Below are positions 8,471 to 16,274 of a stretch of 64,000 bases of DNA, piece by piece. Source of the stretch: JABCZS01 sp041660525 (lineage in GTDB: Bacteria; Pseudomonadota; Gammaproteobacteria; JABCZS01); assembly GCA_041660525.1 (NCBI GenBank), contig JBAZWD010000009.1:50174-114173 (forward strand), written 5' to 3'. Positions within the stretch are counted from its first letter, which is position 1, and every line of letters begins with the position of its first letter. A program made the position numbers and the translations under genes. Under the pieces are notes generated by a model, which saw only the letters and a list, made by a program, of their open reading frames with translations, did not search any database and was not told the DNA's origin.

Positions 8471-9424
8471 ATGGAATTAAGCGAGATTCGCGCTTTAATA
8501 CAGCCTGAATTAGAAGCAGTGGATGCTCTTATTCATCAACGTGCCTCCGCACAACTAGAGCTGGTAAACTCACTAACTAGTCATGTTGCACAAGCAGGCG
8601 GTAAACGTTTACGTCCTACTATTTTATTATTAGTTGCTAAGGCCTTTAATTATGTGGGGAATGATCACATTACTCTAGCAGCGGCTACAGAGTTGGTTCA
8701 TACCGCAAGCTTATTGCATGATGATGTTGTGGATGAATCCACCATGCGCCGCGGAATAGCCACAGCCAATCAAATTTGGGGTAATACCGCCAGTGTATTA
8801 GTCGGTGATTTTCTTTATTCACGCGCAGGTGAATTGGCCATCGCACTTGAAAATGTTGCCATCATTAAAGCTTTTGCCAGCAGCACACATTTGCTTACGC
8901 AAGGTGAAATTATTCAACTGATGCATAGACGTAATTTTAATATGACGATGCAAGATTATTTGGATATTATCACCCTTAAAACAGGCCGTTTATTTGAACT
9001 TTCCAGTGAACTTGCAACTTTGCTTGCCTCCCCAAATCACATTGATGCTGCAAAAGCCTATGGATTAAATTTGGGTATCGCTTTTCAAATGATGGATGAT
9101 ATTCTAGATTATCAAGGTGATGCGCAGCAAATCGGTAAAAATGTGGGCGATGATTTACGTGATGGAAATTTAACGCTACCTTTATTGTATATTTTAAAAA
9201 ATGAAAACCAATCGCACATTGAAGCGGTAAAACAAGCAGTAAATTCCGGTGAACTTGAACCCTTACAACAAGCAATTATAGAATCTAATTCCATAAAACA
9301 TACACAAGAAATGGCACTGGAATATATGCAAAAATCCCTCGATGCTTTAAACGAATTCCCTCAAAATACCTACACGGATGCATTGAAAGCTATCGCACAT
9401 TTTTCTATAAAAAGGAATCATTAA
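8471..9424 (+). CDS. ispB: octaprenyl (polyprenyl) diphosphate synthase
   Basis: A trans-prenyltransferase that makes the side chain of ubiquinone. The 317-residue protein has the first aspartate-rich motif in LLHDDVVDESTMRRG near residue 85 and the second in MMDDILDYQGD near residue 210, plus GGKRLRPTILLLV near residue 42. Chain length cannot be read reliably from the sequence; the octaprenyl assignment rests on the rplU-ispB neighbourhood. The ATG follows AGAGGATAAACCTT. The cytochrome b561 gene starts one base after its stop region and is probably co-transcribed. Confidence 0.92.
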   Translation: MELSEIRALIQPELEAVDALIHQRASAQLELVNSLTSHVAQAGGKRLRPTILLLVAKAFNYVGNDHITLAAATELVHTASLLHDDVVDESTMRRGIATANQIWGNTASVLVGDFLYSRAGELAIALENVAIIKAFASSTHLLTQGEIIQLMHRRNFNMTMQDYLDIITLKTGRLFELSSELATLLASPNHIDAAKAYGLNLGIAFQMMDDILDYQGDAQQIGKNVGDDLRDGNLTLPLLYILKNENQSHIEAVKQAVNSGELEPLQQAIIESNSIKHTQEMALEYMQKSLDALNEFPQNTYTDALKAIAHFSIKRNH

Positions 9425-9425
9425 T

Positions 9426-9947
9426 ATGTCTTTAAAAAATACGACTCAAAAATTTGGAAGCGTTAGTAAATTTTTTCATTGGACTATTTTTTTATGCGTG
9501 AGTGCGCAGATTTATTTTGTGTGGGTTTTTAAAGATATGTATTGGCATAAAGCTATTGGCGCAACGGTTTTATTGCTAGCGATTTTTTGGCTCATCTGGC
9601 GTATGTTTAATGTAGTGCCTACACCTAAACCCGGCCCGAATAACTGGCAATATTATGCGGCTAAAATTGCGCATAATTTATTATTTGCCTGCATTATTCT
9701 TTTGCCCATCAGTGGCATTATTATGGGGATGGCGTTTAACCGCAGCTTCGATTGGTTTGGAATTTACACCATAACCCCCTTTAGTTTTATTCCACAAAAT
9801 GAAACTTTCGGAGGTTATTTTAGTCTTGCACACACAATAATCGGTTATAGCCTCGTTGCTCTTGTGAGCGTGCATATCTTAGGCGCACTTAAGCATCACT
9901 TTTTTGATAAAGATGATGTGCTTAAACGGATGTTACCTTTTCAATAA
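9426..9947 (+). CDS. cytochrome b561 family membrane protein
   Basis: A 173-residue four-helix membrane protein of the bacterial cytochrome b561 (CybB-like) type. Helix 1 starts at KFFHWTIFL, helix 2 at YWHKAIGATV, helix 3 at AKIAHNLLFACIILLPISG and helix 4 at LAHTIIGYSLVALVSVHILG; the His residues of these helices are the expected ligands of two b-type haems. It probably moves electrons between ubiquinol and a periplasmic partner such as superoxide. Start lies 1 bp past ispB. Its 3' end overlaps ppiB by 26 bases on the other strand. Confidence 0.87.
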   Translation: MSLKNTTQKFGSVSKFFHWTIFLCVSAQIYFVWVFKDMYWHKAIGATVLLLAIFWLIWRMFNVVPTPKPGPNNWQYYAAKIAHNLLFACIILLPISGIIMGMAFNRSFDWFGIYTITPFSFIPQNETFGGYFSLAHTIIGYSLVALVSVHILGALKHHFFDKDDVLKRMLPFQ

Positions 9948-10395
9948 TAATAGGATCTACAGGCACATCTTGATGTCCTGATTTAGGCCCAGTTTTTTGC
10001 GTAGCGATGACATCGACAACATCCATGCCTTCGGTGACTTGGCCAAAAACCGCATATTGTTTATCTAAAAAAGCATTATCTTTTAAATTAATAAAAAACT
10101 GGCTAGAAGCAGAATTCGGATCATTGGTTCTGGCCATGGCAATACTGCCGCGCACATTTTTTAAACCCGTATCAGCTTCCAGTTTAATGGGATCTTTGCC
10201 TTTTTTCTGTTGCATATCAGCGCTCATGCCGCCGCCTTGGATCATAAAGCCAGGGATAACGCGATGAAACACTAAATTATCAAAAAAGCCATCCGCCACA
10301 TAGGCTAAAAAATTAGCTGTAGTAATCGGCGCTTTCTCTTCATTGAGCTCAACGGTAATATTGCCAAGGTTGGTGGTGATTATAATAGAAGACAT
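9922..10395 (-). CDS. ppiB: peptidyl-prolyl cis-trans isomerase, cyclophilin type (cytoplasmic)
   Basis: A 157-residue cyclophilin without signal peptide. Active-site blocks are present: FHRVIPGFMIQGGG (catalytic Arg near residue 44), ASSQFFINLKDNAFLDKQYAVFGQV. The Trp of the human cyclosporin site is replaced, as in other bacterial cyclophilins. AAAAGGAGT precedes the ATG. Single gene between convergent cybB and a small minus-strand ORF. Confidence 0.95.
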   Translation of the reverse strand: MSSIIITTNLGNITVELNEEKAPITTANFLAYVADGFFDNLVFHRVIPGFMIQGGGMSADMQQKKGKDPIKLEADTGLKNVRGSIAMARTNDPNSASSQFFINLKDNAFLDKQYAVFGQVTEGMDVVDVIATQKTGPKSGHQDVPVDPIIIEKVTSV

Positions 10396-10448
10396 AGCCT
10401 ACTCCTTTTAGAAAAGAGGCTATATTAGCACTATTTATTCAACAGACG

Positions 10449-10583
10449 CTACTCGCCATCCCACAAGGTGTGGGAAATCGGCGCATTTATTTGCTCATTT
10501 TCACTATCAGCGATAAATGCAGCACTATAAGCACTCATGACCAACATGGTCAAAAAGAGCAAAACCATGGATTGGTTTTTCAT
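10449..10583 (-). CDS. small membrane or secreted peptide, 44 residues
   Basis: A short ORF with a good GGAGA eight bases before its ATG. The product starts MKNQSMVLLFLTMLVMSAYS and continues AAFIADSENEQINAPISHTL, ending WDGE. Residues 6 to 23 are hydrophobic and could be a signal peptide (a cleavage after AYSAA is possible) or a single transmembrane segment; the rest is acidic and polar. I recognise no family. It lies alone between purC and ppiB on the same strand. Confidence 0.5.
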   Translation of the reverse strand: MKNQSMVLLFLTMLVMSAYSAAFIADSENEQINAPISHTLWDGE

Positions 10584-10659
10584 TAGGCAATCTCCAAACT
10601 ACATATTATTTTAGTTATATAAGTAATGGACAATATTCAAACAAATGTCAAGGAAATAG

Positions 10660-11379
10660 CTAAGTATTTGACCTTAAGCCTAATTTCTGTGCGACAATTT
10701 CGTAATGCTCGATCACTTGACCGAGATCTTGGCGGAAACGATCTTTGTCGAAAATCTCTTGGGTTTTGGCATCCCAAATTCGACAACCGTCTGGGGAGAA
10801 TTCATCACCGAGGATTAAATGGCCATCTTTATCACGGCCGAATTCCAGTTTGAAATCAACCAGCCAAAAACCTGCAGCAGCAAATAAAGGTACTAATAAT
10901 TCGTTTACGCGATGGGTTAGCTTTTTAATAGCATCAATATCTTCTGCGCTCGCTAATCCAAAGCTTAAAATATGTTCATCGCGCAATGGCGGATCGCCCA
11001 AAATATCGTTTTTTAGAAAGAACTCGAATAACGGCGGTTGTAATTTACGGCCCTTTTCTATGCCATAACGTTTACACAAATTACCCGCAGCATAATTGCG
11101 AATAACCGCTTCAATAGGAACCATTTTTAAATTTTTAACCATGGCATGCGTGTCATCAATACGATGAATTAAATGGGTTTTAATACCATGACTTTGCAAA
11201 TATTCCATGATATAGGTGTTAATGTCATTATTAACTTTGGCTTTGCCATCAAGCTGTGCAAATTTTTCCGCATTAAACGCGGTAATATCATTACGAAATT
11301 CCATGATCAATTGATCGGGATTTTCACTGTGGTATAAGGATTTAGATTTTCCTTTGGAAATTAAGTCTAGTTTTTTCAT
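10660..11379 (-). CDS. purC: SAICAR synthetase (phosphoribosylaminoimidazole-succinocarboxamide synthase)
   Basis: PurC adds aspartate to CAIR in de novo purine synthesis. The 239 residues begin KKLDLISKGKSKSLYHSEN (the GKAK-type nucleotide loop) and include MVPIEAVIRNYAAGN and FWLVDFKLEFGRD, then DEFSPDGCRIWD, the metal and substrate sites. The start overlaps the stop of the preceding lipoprotein gene by 4 bases (ATGA). The dapA-lipoprotein-purC order is that of E. coli dapA-bamC-purC. Confidence 0.96.
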   Translation of the reverse strand: MKKLDLISKGKSKSLYHSENPDQLIMEFRNDITAFNAEKFAQLDGKAKVNNDINTYIMEYLQSHGIKTHLIHRIDDTHAMVKNLKMVPIEAVIRNYAAGNLCKRYGIEKGRKLQPPLFEFFLKNDILGDPPLRDEHILSFGLASAEDIDAIKKLTHRVNELLVPLFAAAGFWLVDFKLEFGRDKDGHLILGDEFSPDGCRIWDAKTQEIFDKDRFRQDLGQVIEHYEIVAQKLGLRSNT

Positions 11380-11708
11380 GCGTCATCTTCATCTTCGCGT
11401 GTGCCAGTACGCGCTTTTGCGCGCTCCAATTCTTCTTCGGCTCGCTCCCATAAAGGGTAGCCGCCAGGAGGAACTAAGTTCATGGGTTCTGCATCAGGAC
11501 CGGGAAGCGGACCTGCGGGAATAATATAAGGTGATTGATAATTTTCAAGCATCACGACATCTTCAGGAAGTATTAAAGGCTCGTCGGCTTGTTCATCTAA
11601 GTATCTAAGCTCGCGATCAGGATTAAATTCTTGATAATGATGGTGTGCCGTACTGCAACCAGCCAATAATCCAAGAAAGATAAACCCTGTAATTAATTTA
11701 TAAAACAT
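11376..11708 (-). CDS. bamC: short BamC (NlpB)-like outer-membrane lipoprotein
   Basis: A 110-residue lipoprotein with signal peptide and lipobox LLAGC (lipidated Cys18). The segment RELRYLDEQADEPLILPEDV followed by YQSPYIIP matches in layout the N-terminal unstructured part of E. coli BamC (YLDA..L..PAGM.LP....YAIP) that wraps along BamD. The two helix-grip domains of full BamC (E. coli about 344 residues) are absent; instead the protein ends in an acidic/basic helix EEELERAKARTGTREDEDD. Position between dapA and purC supports the identification. Overlaps dapA by 11 bases. Confidence 0.7.
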   Translation of the reverse strand: MFYKLITGFIFLGLLAGCSTAHHHYQEFNPDRELRYLDEQADEPLILPEDVVMLENYQSPYIIPAGPLPGPDAEPMNLVPPGGYPLWERAEEELERAKARTGTREDEDDA

Positions 11709-12564
11709 TTAAAGCCTCATTTAACGCTGTATGATATTGTACAGATAATGGCGTTAAAGGCAATCGAATCCCGGATGGGATTAAACCCATTTTATGCAGC
11801 GCCCATTTTACGGGTATAGGATTGGATTCTAAAAACAAATTTTGATGCAGTGCTTGCAATTGCTTATCGAGCTTATGACCCAATTCCACATCACCCGCTA
11901 ACATTGCATCACAAAATTGACGCATTAAGCGCGGCGCCACATTAGCTGTTACCGAAATAACACCCTGACCGCCTACTTTTAATAATTCATAAGCCGTCGC
12001 ATCATCGCCACTTAAAACAGCCATTTGGTCTGCTGCGTATTGAACTAAGGTTTGATAACGATTATTTTCACTGACACATTCTTTGATACCCACAATATTG
12101 GCATAACCTACCAATTGTTTAACCGTTTCTGGTAATAAATCACAAGCAGTACGACCTGGGGCATTGTATAAAATTTGTGGAATAGACACGCTATCGGCAA
12201 TTTTTTGATAATGTAGTAATAAACCTGCTTGTGTAGGCTTAACACAATAAGGCGTTAAAATTAAACATGCATCGACACCTAATTCTTTTGCCGTTTGGGT
12301 AAGTTCTATGGTTTTTTGCGTAGAATTTGTACCTGTTCCCGCGAGCACAGGAACCCGTGCACGCGTCTCTAATAAGACTTCACGTACCACTTGTTGGTAT
12401 TCAAGAAACGTTAACGCTGCGGCTTCGCCCGTTGTTCCGGCGGCAATAATGCCTTGTGTGCCTTGTTCAATATGCCACGCTACTAAATCACGCAAAGCAG
12501 AAATATCGAGACTGCCGTCTGCATGCATGGGTGTAACGAGTGCCACTAAACTTCCAGAAAACAT
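11698..12564 (-). CDS. dapA: 4-hydroxy-tetrahydrodipicolinate synthase
   Basis: DapA condenses pyruvate with aspartate semialdehyde, the first step of lysine and meso-diaminopimelate synthesis. 288 residues with AAGTTGEAAAL near residue 42 (Thr pair), YNAPGRTACDL near residue 133 (Tyr of the proton relay) and NIVGIKECVS (Schiff-base Lys near residue 161). ALVTPM at the N-terminus is typical. First gene of dapA-bamC-purC. Confidence 0.95.
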   Translation of the reverse strand: MFSGSLVALVTPMHADGSLDISALRDLVAWHIEQGTQGIIAAGTTGEAAALTFLEYQQVVREVLLETRARVPVLAGTGTNSTQKTIELTQTAKELGVDACLILTPYCVKPTQAGLLLHYQKIADSVSIPQILYNAPGRTACDLLPETVKQLVGYANIVGIKECVSENNRYQTLVQYAADQMAVLSGDDATAYELLKVGGQGVISVTANVAPRLMRQFCDAMLAGDVELGHKLDKQLQALHQNLFLESNPIPVKWALHKMGLIPSGIRLPLTPLSVQYHTALNEALNVL

Positions 12565-12618
12565 ATAGACGACCTTATGATTAAAACGCTATTATAACCT
12601 TAGCAAAGGAGCACAGCA

Positions 12619-13062
12619 ATGATCACAGAATATTCATTAATTATTAGTCCTGAATTAACCATTATTTCCCAAGACTTACGCGGTAAAAATGTCGTCTTGT
12701 ATTTTTATCCTAAAGACAATACGCCCGGTTGCACCAATGAAAGCAAAGACTTTGCAAGGCTTTATCCTGAATTTAAACAAACCAATACAGAAATCTTTGG
12801 TATATCTCGCGATAGTTTTAAATCGCATGCCAATTTTAAAACCAAATACAATCTGCCTTTTGACTTAGTCTGTGACTTGGACGAAAAATTATGCAAACAA
12901 TTCGACGTGCTGTGGCCCAAAAATATGTTTGGTAAAATCGTCAATGGTATTGTGCGTAGTACGTTTTTAATCGATAAAAATGGTGAACTCAAACAAGAAT
13001 GGCGTAAAGTCAGTGTGGGTGGTCATGCACAAGCTGTGCTGGAAACTGCTTTAACATTATGA
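12619..13062 (+). CDS. bcp: peroxiredoxin, BCP/PrxQ type
   Basis: A thiol peroxidase of 147 residues. The peroxidatic Cys lies in YPKDNTPGCTNESKDFARLY near residue 38. The resolving Cys that often sits five residues later is absent (the residue is in NESKDF), so this protein is either a 1-Cys form or uses a Cys of VCDLDEKLCKQF as partner. AAAGGAGCACAGCA precedes the start. The 3' end overlaps the symporter gene by 6 bases on the other strand. Confidence 0.9.
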   Translation: MITEYSLIISPELTIISQDLRGKNVVLYFYPKDNTPGCTNESKDFARLYPEFKQTNTEIFGISRDSFKSHANFKTKYNLPFDLVCDLDEKLCKQFDVLWPKNMFGKIVNGIVRSTFLIDKNGELKQEWRKVSVGGHAQAVLETALTL

Positions 13063-14271
13063 ATCCACTAACACCGCACAACAACTACCGGTAAAAACAC
13101 TCACTGTTGTGCGGCACATATCTAACACGCGATCAACCGCGATAAAAAGTCCAATACCTTCCGCAGGAATACCAATTGCATGCAAAATGGCAATGATCGC
13201 AACCAATGAAGAAGATGGCACACCCGCTACACCTAGCGTTAACATAAATGCGAGTAAAACAATCAGTGCTTGTGTTGTTAGCGTTAAATCAATACCGTAA
13301 GCTTGCGCAACAAATAAACTCGCCACACACATATACAATGCCGATCCAGTTAAATTCATGGAAGTACCCAATGGAATAACCAAGCTTGAAATTTTATTGG
13401 AAACCCCTGCGCGTTTTTCTACACATTCCATAGTCACGGGCAGGGTTGCCGCAGAAGAACTGGTTGAAAATGCGGTAATCAAGGCCGGTGTCATGGCTTT
13501 AATATGCGCAATAGGCGATTTGCCGGCAATGAATTTTAATAAAATAGGCAATACCACAAACATAAAGAAAATAAAACCGAGCAAAACGGTTAACGTGAAA
13601 AGTCCTAAAGATTGCAGTGATTGCAAACCAAATTCAGAAAATACTTTTGCGACCAGTAAAAATACGCCCAGTGGCAAAGTTTTCATAATCAAATGCGTGA
13701 ACTGCAACATCGTTTCAAAAACGCCTTGCGCAAATTGATTCAGCGAATCAGCGCTCGCTTTACTGATTTTAGAAATACAATACCCAAAAAGAATACTGAA
13801 GAAAATAATGCCTAGCATTTGTCCTTTTGAAAAAGCATCAATAATATTACTCGGAATAATTTGTAATAATAAATGCGAAATGCTTAAAGTATTTTGCGCA
13901 GCCATTTGTTGTATAGCGCTCGTGTCAGTGATTATTTGCGCATGAAAATGTGCACCGGGGTTTAATAAGTTTACAAATAAAGCGCCTGTTAAAATGGCTA
14001 ATAAATTTGTGCCTAAAAATGCACCAAAAGTTTTAAGCCCTAAACGCCCAAATGCAGGGTCGCCCGCAATTTTTGCAACGCCTGTAATAATAGAGGACGC
14101 CACCAAAGGTACGACCAACAACAATAACGCATTAATAAATAAACGACCGCCTACATTGTATATTTCCCAAACAAAGGAAGTTTGTGGCGTGAGCGATCCG
14201 ATAATAACGCCTAAAATAATGGCGATAAAAACGATCCAGGGGCTGGCTTTTTTTGATTTAGTGTTGCTCAT
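13057..14271 (-). CDS. dicarboxylate/amino acid:cation symporter (DAACS family)
   Basis: A 404-residue inner-membrane transporter of the GltP/DctA/Glt(Ph) family. Hydrophobic segments run throughout; the first re-entrant hairpin carries ALITAFSTSSSAATLPVTME (serine-rich motif) and TM7 carries VIPLGTSMNLTGSALY, the position of the NMDGT motif, here NLTGS. The second hairpin VAGVPSSSLVAI and the TM8 element AVDRVLDMCRTTVSVFTG (substrate-binding Asp and Arg) are intact. Likely substrates are glutamate, aspartate, serine/threonine or C4-dicarboxylates; the variant TM7 motif makes the choice uncertain. Confidence 0.88.
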   Translation of the reverse strand: MSNTKSKKASPWIVFIAIILGVIIGSLTPQTSFVWEIYNVGGRLFINALLLLVVPLVASSIITGVAKIAGDPAFGRLGLKTFGAFLGTNLLAILTGALFVNLLNPGAHFHAQIITDTSAIQQMAAQNTLSISHLLLQIIPSNIIDAFSKGQMLGIIFFSILFGYCISKISKASADSLNQFAQGVFETMLQFTHLIMKTLPLGVFLLVAKVFSEFGLQSLQSLGLFTLTVLLGFIFFMFVVLPILLKFIAGKSPIAHIKAMTPALITAFSTSSSAATLPVTMECVEKRAGVSNKISSLVIPLGTSMNLTGSALYMCVASLFVAQAYGIDLTLTTQALIVLLAFMLTLGVAGVPSSSLVAIIAILHAIGIPAEGIGLFIAVDRVLDMCRTTVSVFTGSCCAVLVDS

Positions 14272-15316
14272 GATGTTCTGGCCATGCGTTAATAACAGCT
14301 TTAATTAATATACCTAAAGGAATAGCAAAAAATACGCCCCAAAATCCCCATAAGCCCCCAAAGAAAATAATCGCAATAATAATTGCGAGTGGATGGATAT
14401 TCACCACTTCCGCAAATAAAAGCGGTACTAATACGTTGCCATCGATCGCTAATAAAACACCATATGCAACCAGAAAATAAACAAAATGCGGCGTTACACC
14501 CCATTGGAAAAATGCGATCAAAATCAAGGGAATGCTAGCGATCGCAGCGCCGATATAGGGTATTAGTATAGAAATACCAATGACCACGGCCATCAATGCT
14601 GCGTAATGTAATCCCATTATCACAAACAAGATCCAACTGGAAACGCCAATAATCAGCATTTCACCTACTTTCCCAAGCACATAATTACCTAATTGCGTAT
14701 GCACTTCATCCCACACACGATTCACTAAACCTCTATCTTTGGGTAAAAAATTAGCAAACCAATCGCAAATAAGATTGCGATCTTTGAGCATGAAAAAAAC
14801 CATCAAAGGCACTAACACGAAATAAACCACTATGGCCGCCACTATAGGCACTAAAGCCGTCGAATACGTTAAAATATGTTGTCCCCAATGGCGCACGTGT
14901 TCACTGGTGGACGCAATAAAATCATTAATTTGTTGTTCAGAAACCAAGTCAGGATAATGAGAAGGTAATAATAATAACTGGCTTTGCCAATTACTTAATA
15001 TCTGCGGAGATTCTTCGAGTAAACGAAACACTTGCTGTAATAACAGTGGGATTAAACCAAAAAGCACCAAGGTCAATAAACCTAAAAAACCTAAATAAAC
15101 TATAGCCAATGCCCAACCTCTTTTCACCTGCAAACGTCCTAAGCGTCTAATCACCGCTTCTAATAAAAATGCAATAATTAAAGCGGTGATTACAGAAGCC
15201 ATAATTTCGCCAAACACTAAACACAAAAAAAATCCTACGACCAAAAACAAAGCCAAAACTACGGCTTCAGGATTGCTAAAGTTTCGCTTATAAAACCGCT
15301 GAAACATCGTTAGCAT
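14258..15316 (-). CDS. AI-2E family transporter (PerM/TqsA-like)
   Basis: A 352-residue polytopic membrane protein with about eight helices and the long amphipathic central region. The C-terminal signature is visible: LHYAALMAVVIGISILIPYIG near residue 235 and PLLFAEVVNIHPLAIIIAII near residue 300. Members export autoinducer-2 or act as permeases of unknown substrate (PerM). Start codon overlaps the stop of the LysR gene by 7 bases; a second ATG three codons in is also possible. Ends 14 bases inside the symporter gene. Confidence 0.85.
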   Translation of the reverse strand: MLTMFQRFYKRNFSNPEAVVLALFLVVGFFLCLVFGEIMASVITALIIAFLLEAVIRRLGRLQVKRGWALAIVYLGFLGLLTLVLFGLIPLLLQQVFRLLEESPQILSNWQSQLLLLPSHYPDLVSEQQINDFIASTSEHVRHWGQHILTYSTALVPIVAAIVVYFVLVPLMVFFMLKDRNLICDWFANFLPKDRGLVNRVWDEVHTQLGNYVLGKVGEMLIIGVSSWILFVIMGLHYAALMAVVIGISILIPYIGAAIASIPLILIAFFQWGVTPHFVYFLVAYGVLLAIDGNVLVPLLFAEVVNIHPLAIIIAIIFFGGLWGFWGVFFAIPLGILIKAVINAWPEHHEQH

Positions 15317-16203
15317 GCAACAGCCTCACGGGTTATGTTTAATAGTTCATCAACAACTTTAAGCGGGAATTTTTGTTGTTTGTAAATAAATGATATGGGT
15401 TTGATTAATAATTTTTCTAGAGGAGGCGATAACAGTGTTCCCAATTTTAATTCTTTGGCAATTGCAGCTTGTGGCAATATTGCTACACCCTGTCCTGCTT
15501 CAACCGCGTGTTTAATCATAGATATACTGCCCATTTCCATCATAACGCGCAGTTTAGTGGGTTCAAGGCCTAAATCTTGTATGTATTGAATCACAATATC
15601 ACGCGCATCCGCTGTTTCATGTGCCATGATCCACGTTTGTTGTTCTAACATACTGGCATTAATACTTGTAGCACGCGCTAAAGGATGATTAGGCGCTGTT
15701 ACAAAACGCCAAGGCATTTCGCTATGTTTATGGCTTAATAGCTTTTTGCTGTTAACGGATGTTTCTATCACGCCAATATCGGCAAAACTATTTTCCACCA
15801 TGGAAATAGCTTGTGCACACGAGCAGACATCTAAACGAATTTGCACAGCAGGAAATTGTTGAGAAAAATCACTCAGCATAGGCGTTAAAATATATTGCGC
15901 CATTGCATTACCCGCTGCGATGCGCAGCACACCGGTAACATCGCCGGTCACTTCACGAATGGCATTTTCCATTTCACCGTATAAACCAAAAATACGTTCA
16001 GAATAATCAAATGCACGGCGTCCAGCTTCCGTTAAACTGATGCGATTGTGTGATCGATCAAATAAGCGCACATTTAATTGTTCTTCAAGTTGTTTAATCT
16101 GGAAAGTAACAGCAGGTTGAGTCATTTGTAGACTATCCGCTGCACGTGTAAAACTGAGCAAGCGTGCAACTGCGTGGAATGCTAATAATCGTTTATCCGC
16201 CAT
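15310..16203 (-). CDS. LysR-family transcriptional regulator
   Basis: 297 residues with an N-terminal winged helix (FHAVARLLSFTRAADSLQMT then QPAVTFQIKQLEEQLNVRLF, then RSHNRISLTEAGRRAF), and a periplasmic-binding-like effector domain from about residue 90. Its sequence style is close to the CbbR/CysL subgroup, but the effector is not readable. It is preceded by GGAGG eleven bases before the ATG. It is co-directional and overlapping with the AI-2E family transporter gene, which is a plausible target. Confidence 0.88.
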   Translation of the reverse strand: MADKRLLAFHAVARLLSFTRAADSLQMTQPAVTFQIKQLEEQLNVRLFDRSHNRISLTEAGRRAFDYSERIFGLYGEMENAIREVTGDVTGVLRIAAGNAMAQYILTPMLSDFSQQFPAVQIRLDVCSCAQAISMVENSFADIGVIETSVNSKKLLSHKHSEMPWRFVTAPNHPLARATSINASMLEQQTWIMAHETADARDIVIQYIQDLGLEPTKLRVMMEMGSISMIKHAVEAGQGVAILPQAAIAKELKLGTLLSPPLEKLLIKPISFIYKQQKFPLKVVDELLNITREAVAC

Positions 16204-16274
16204 TTGTAAAAAAAACCTCCATGTAAAACTATTGGGACATCAGAATGTCTAGCACAAAAATGACGATGCCGCCA

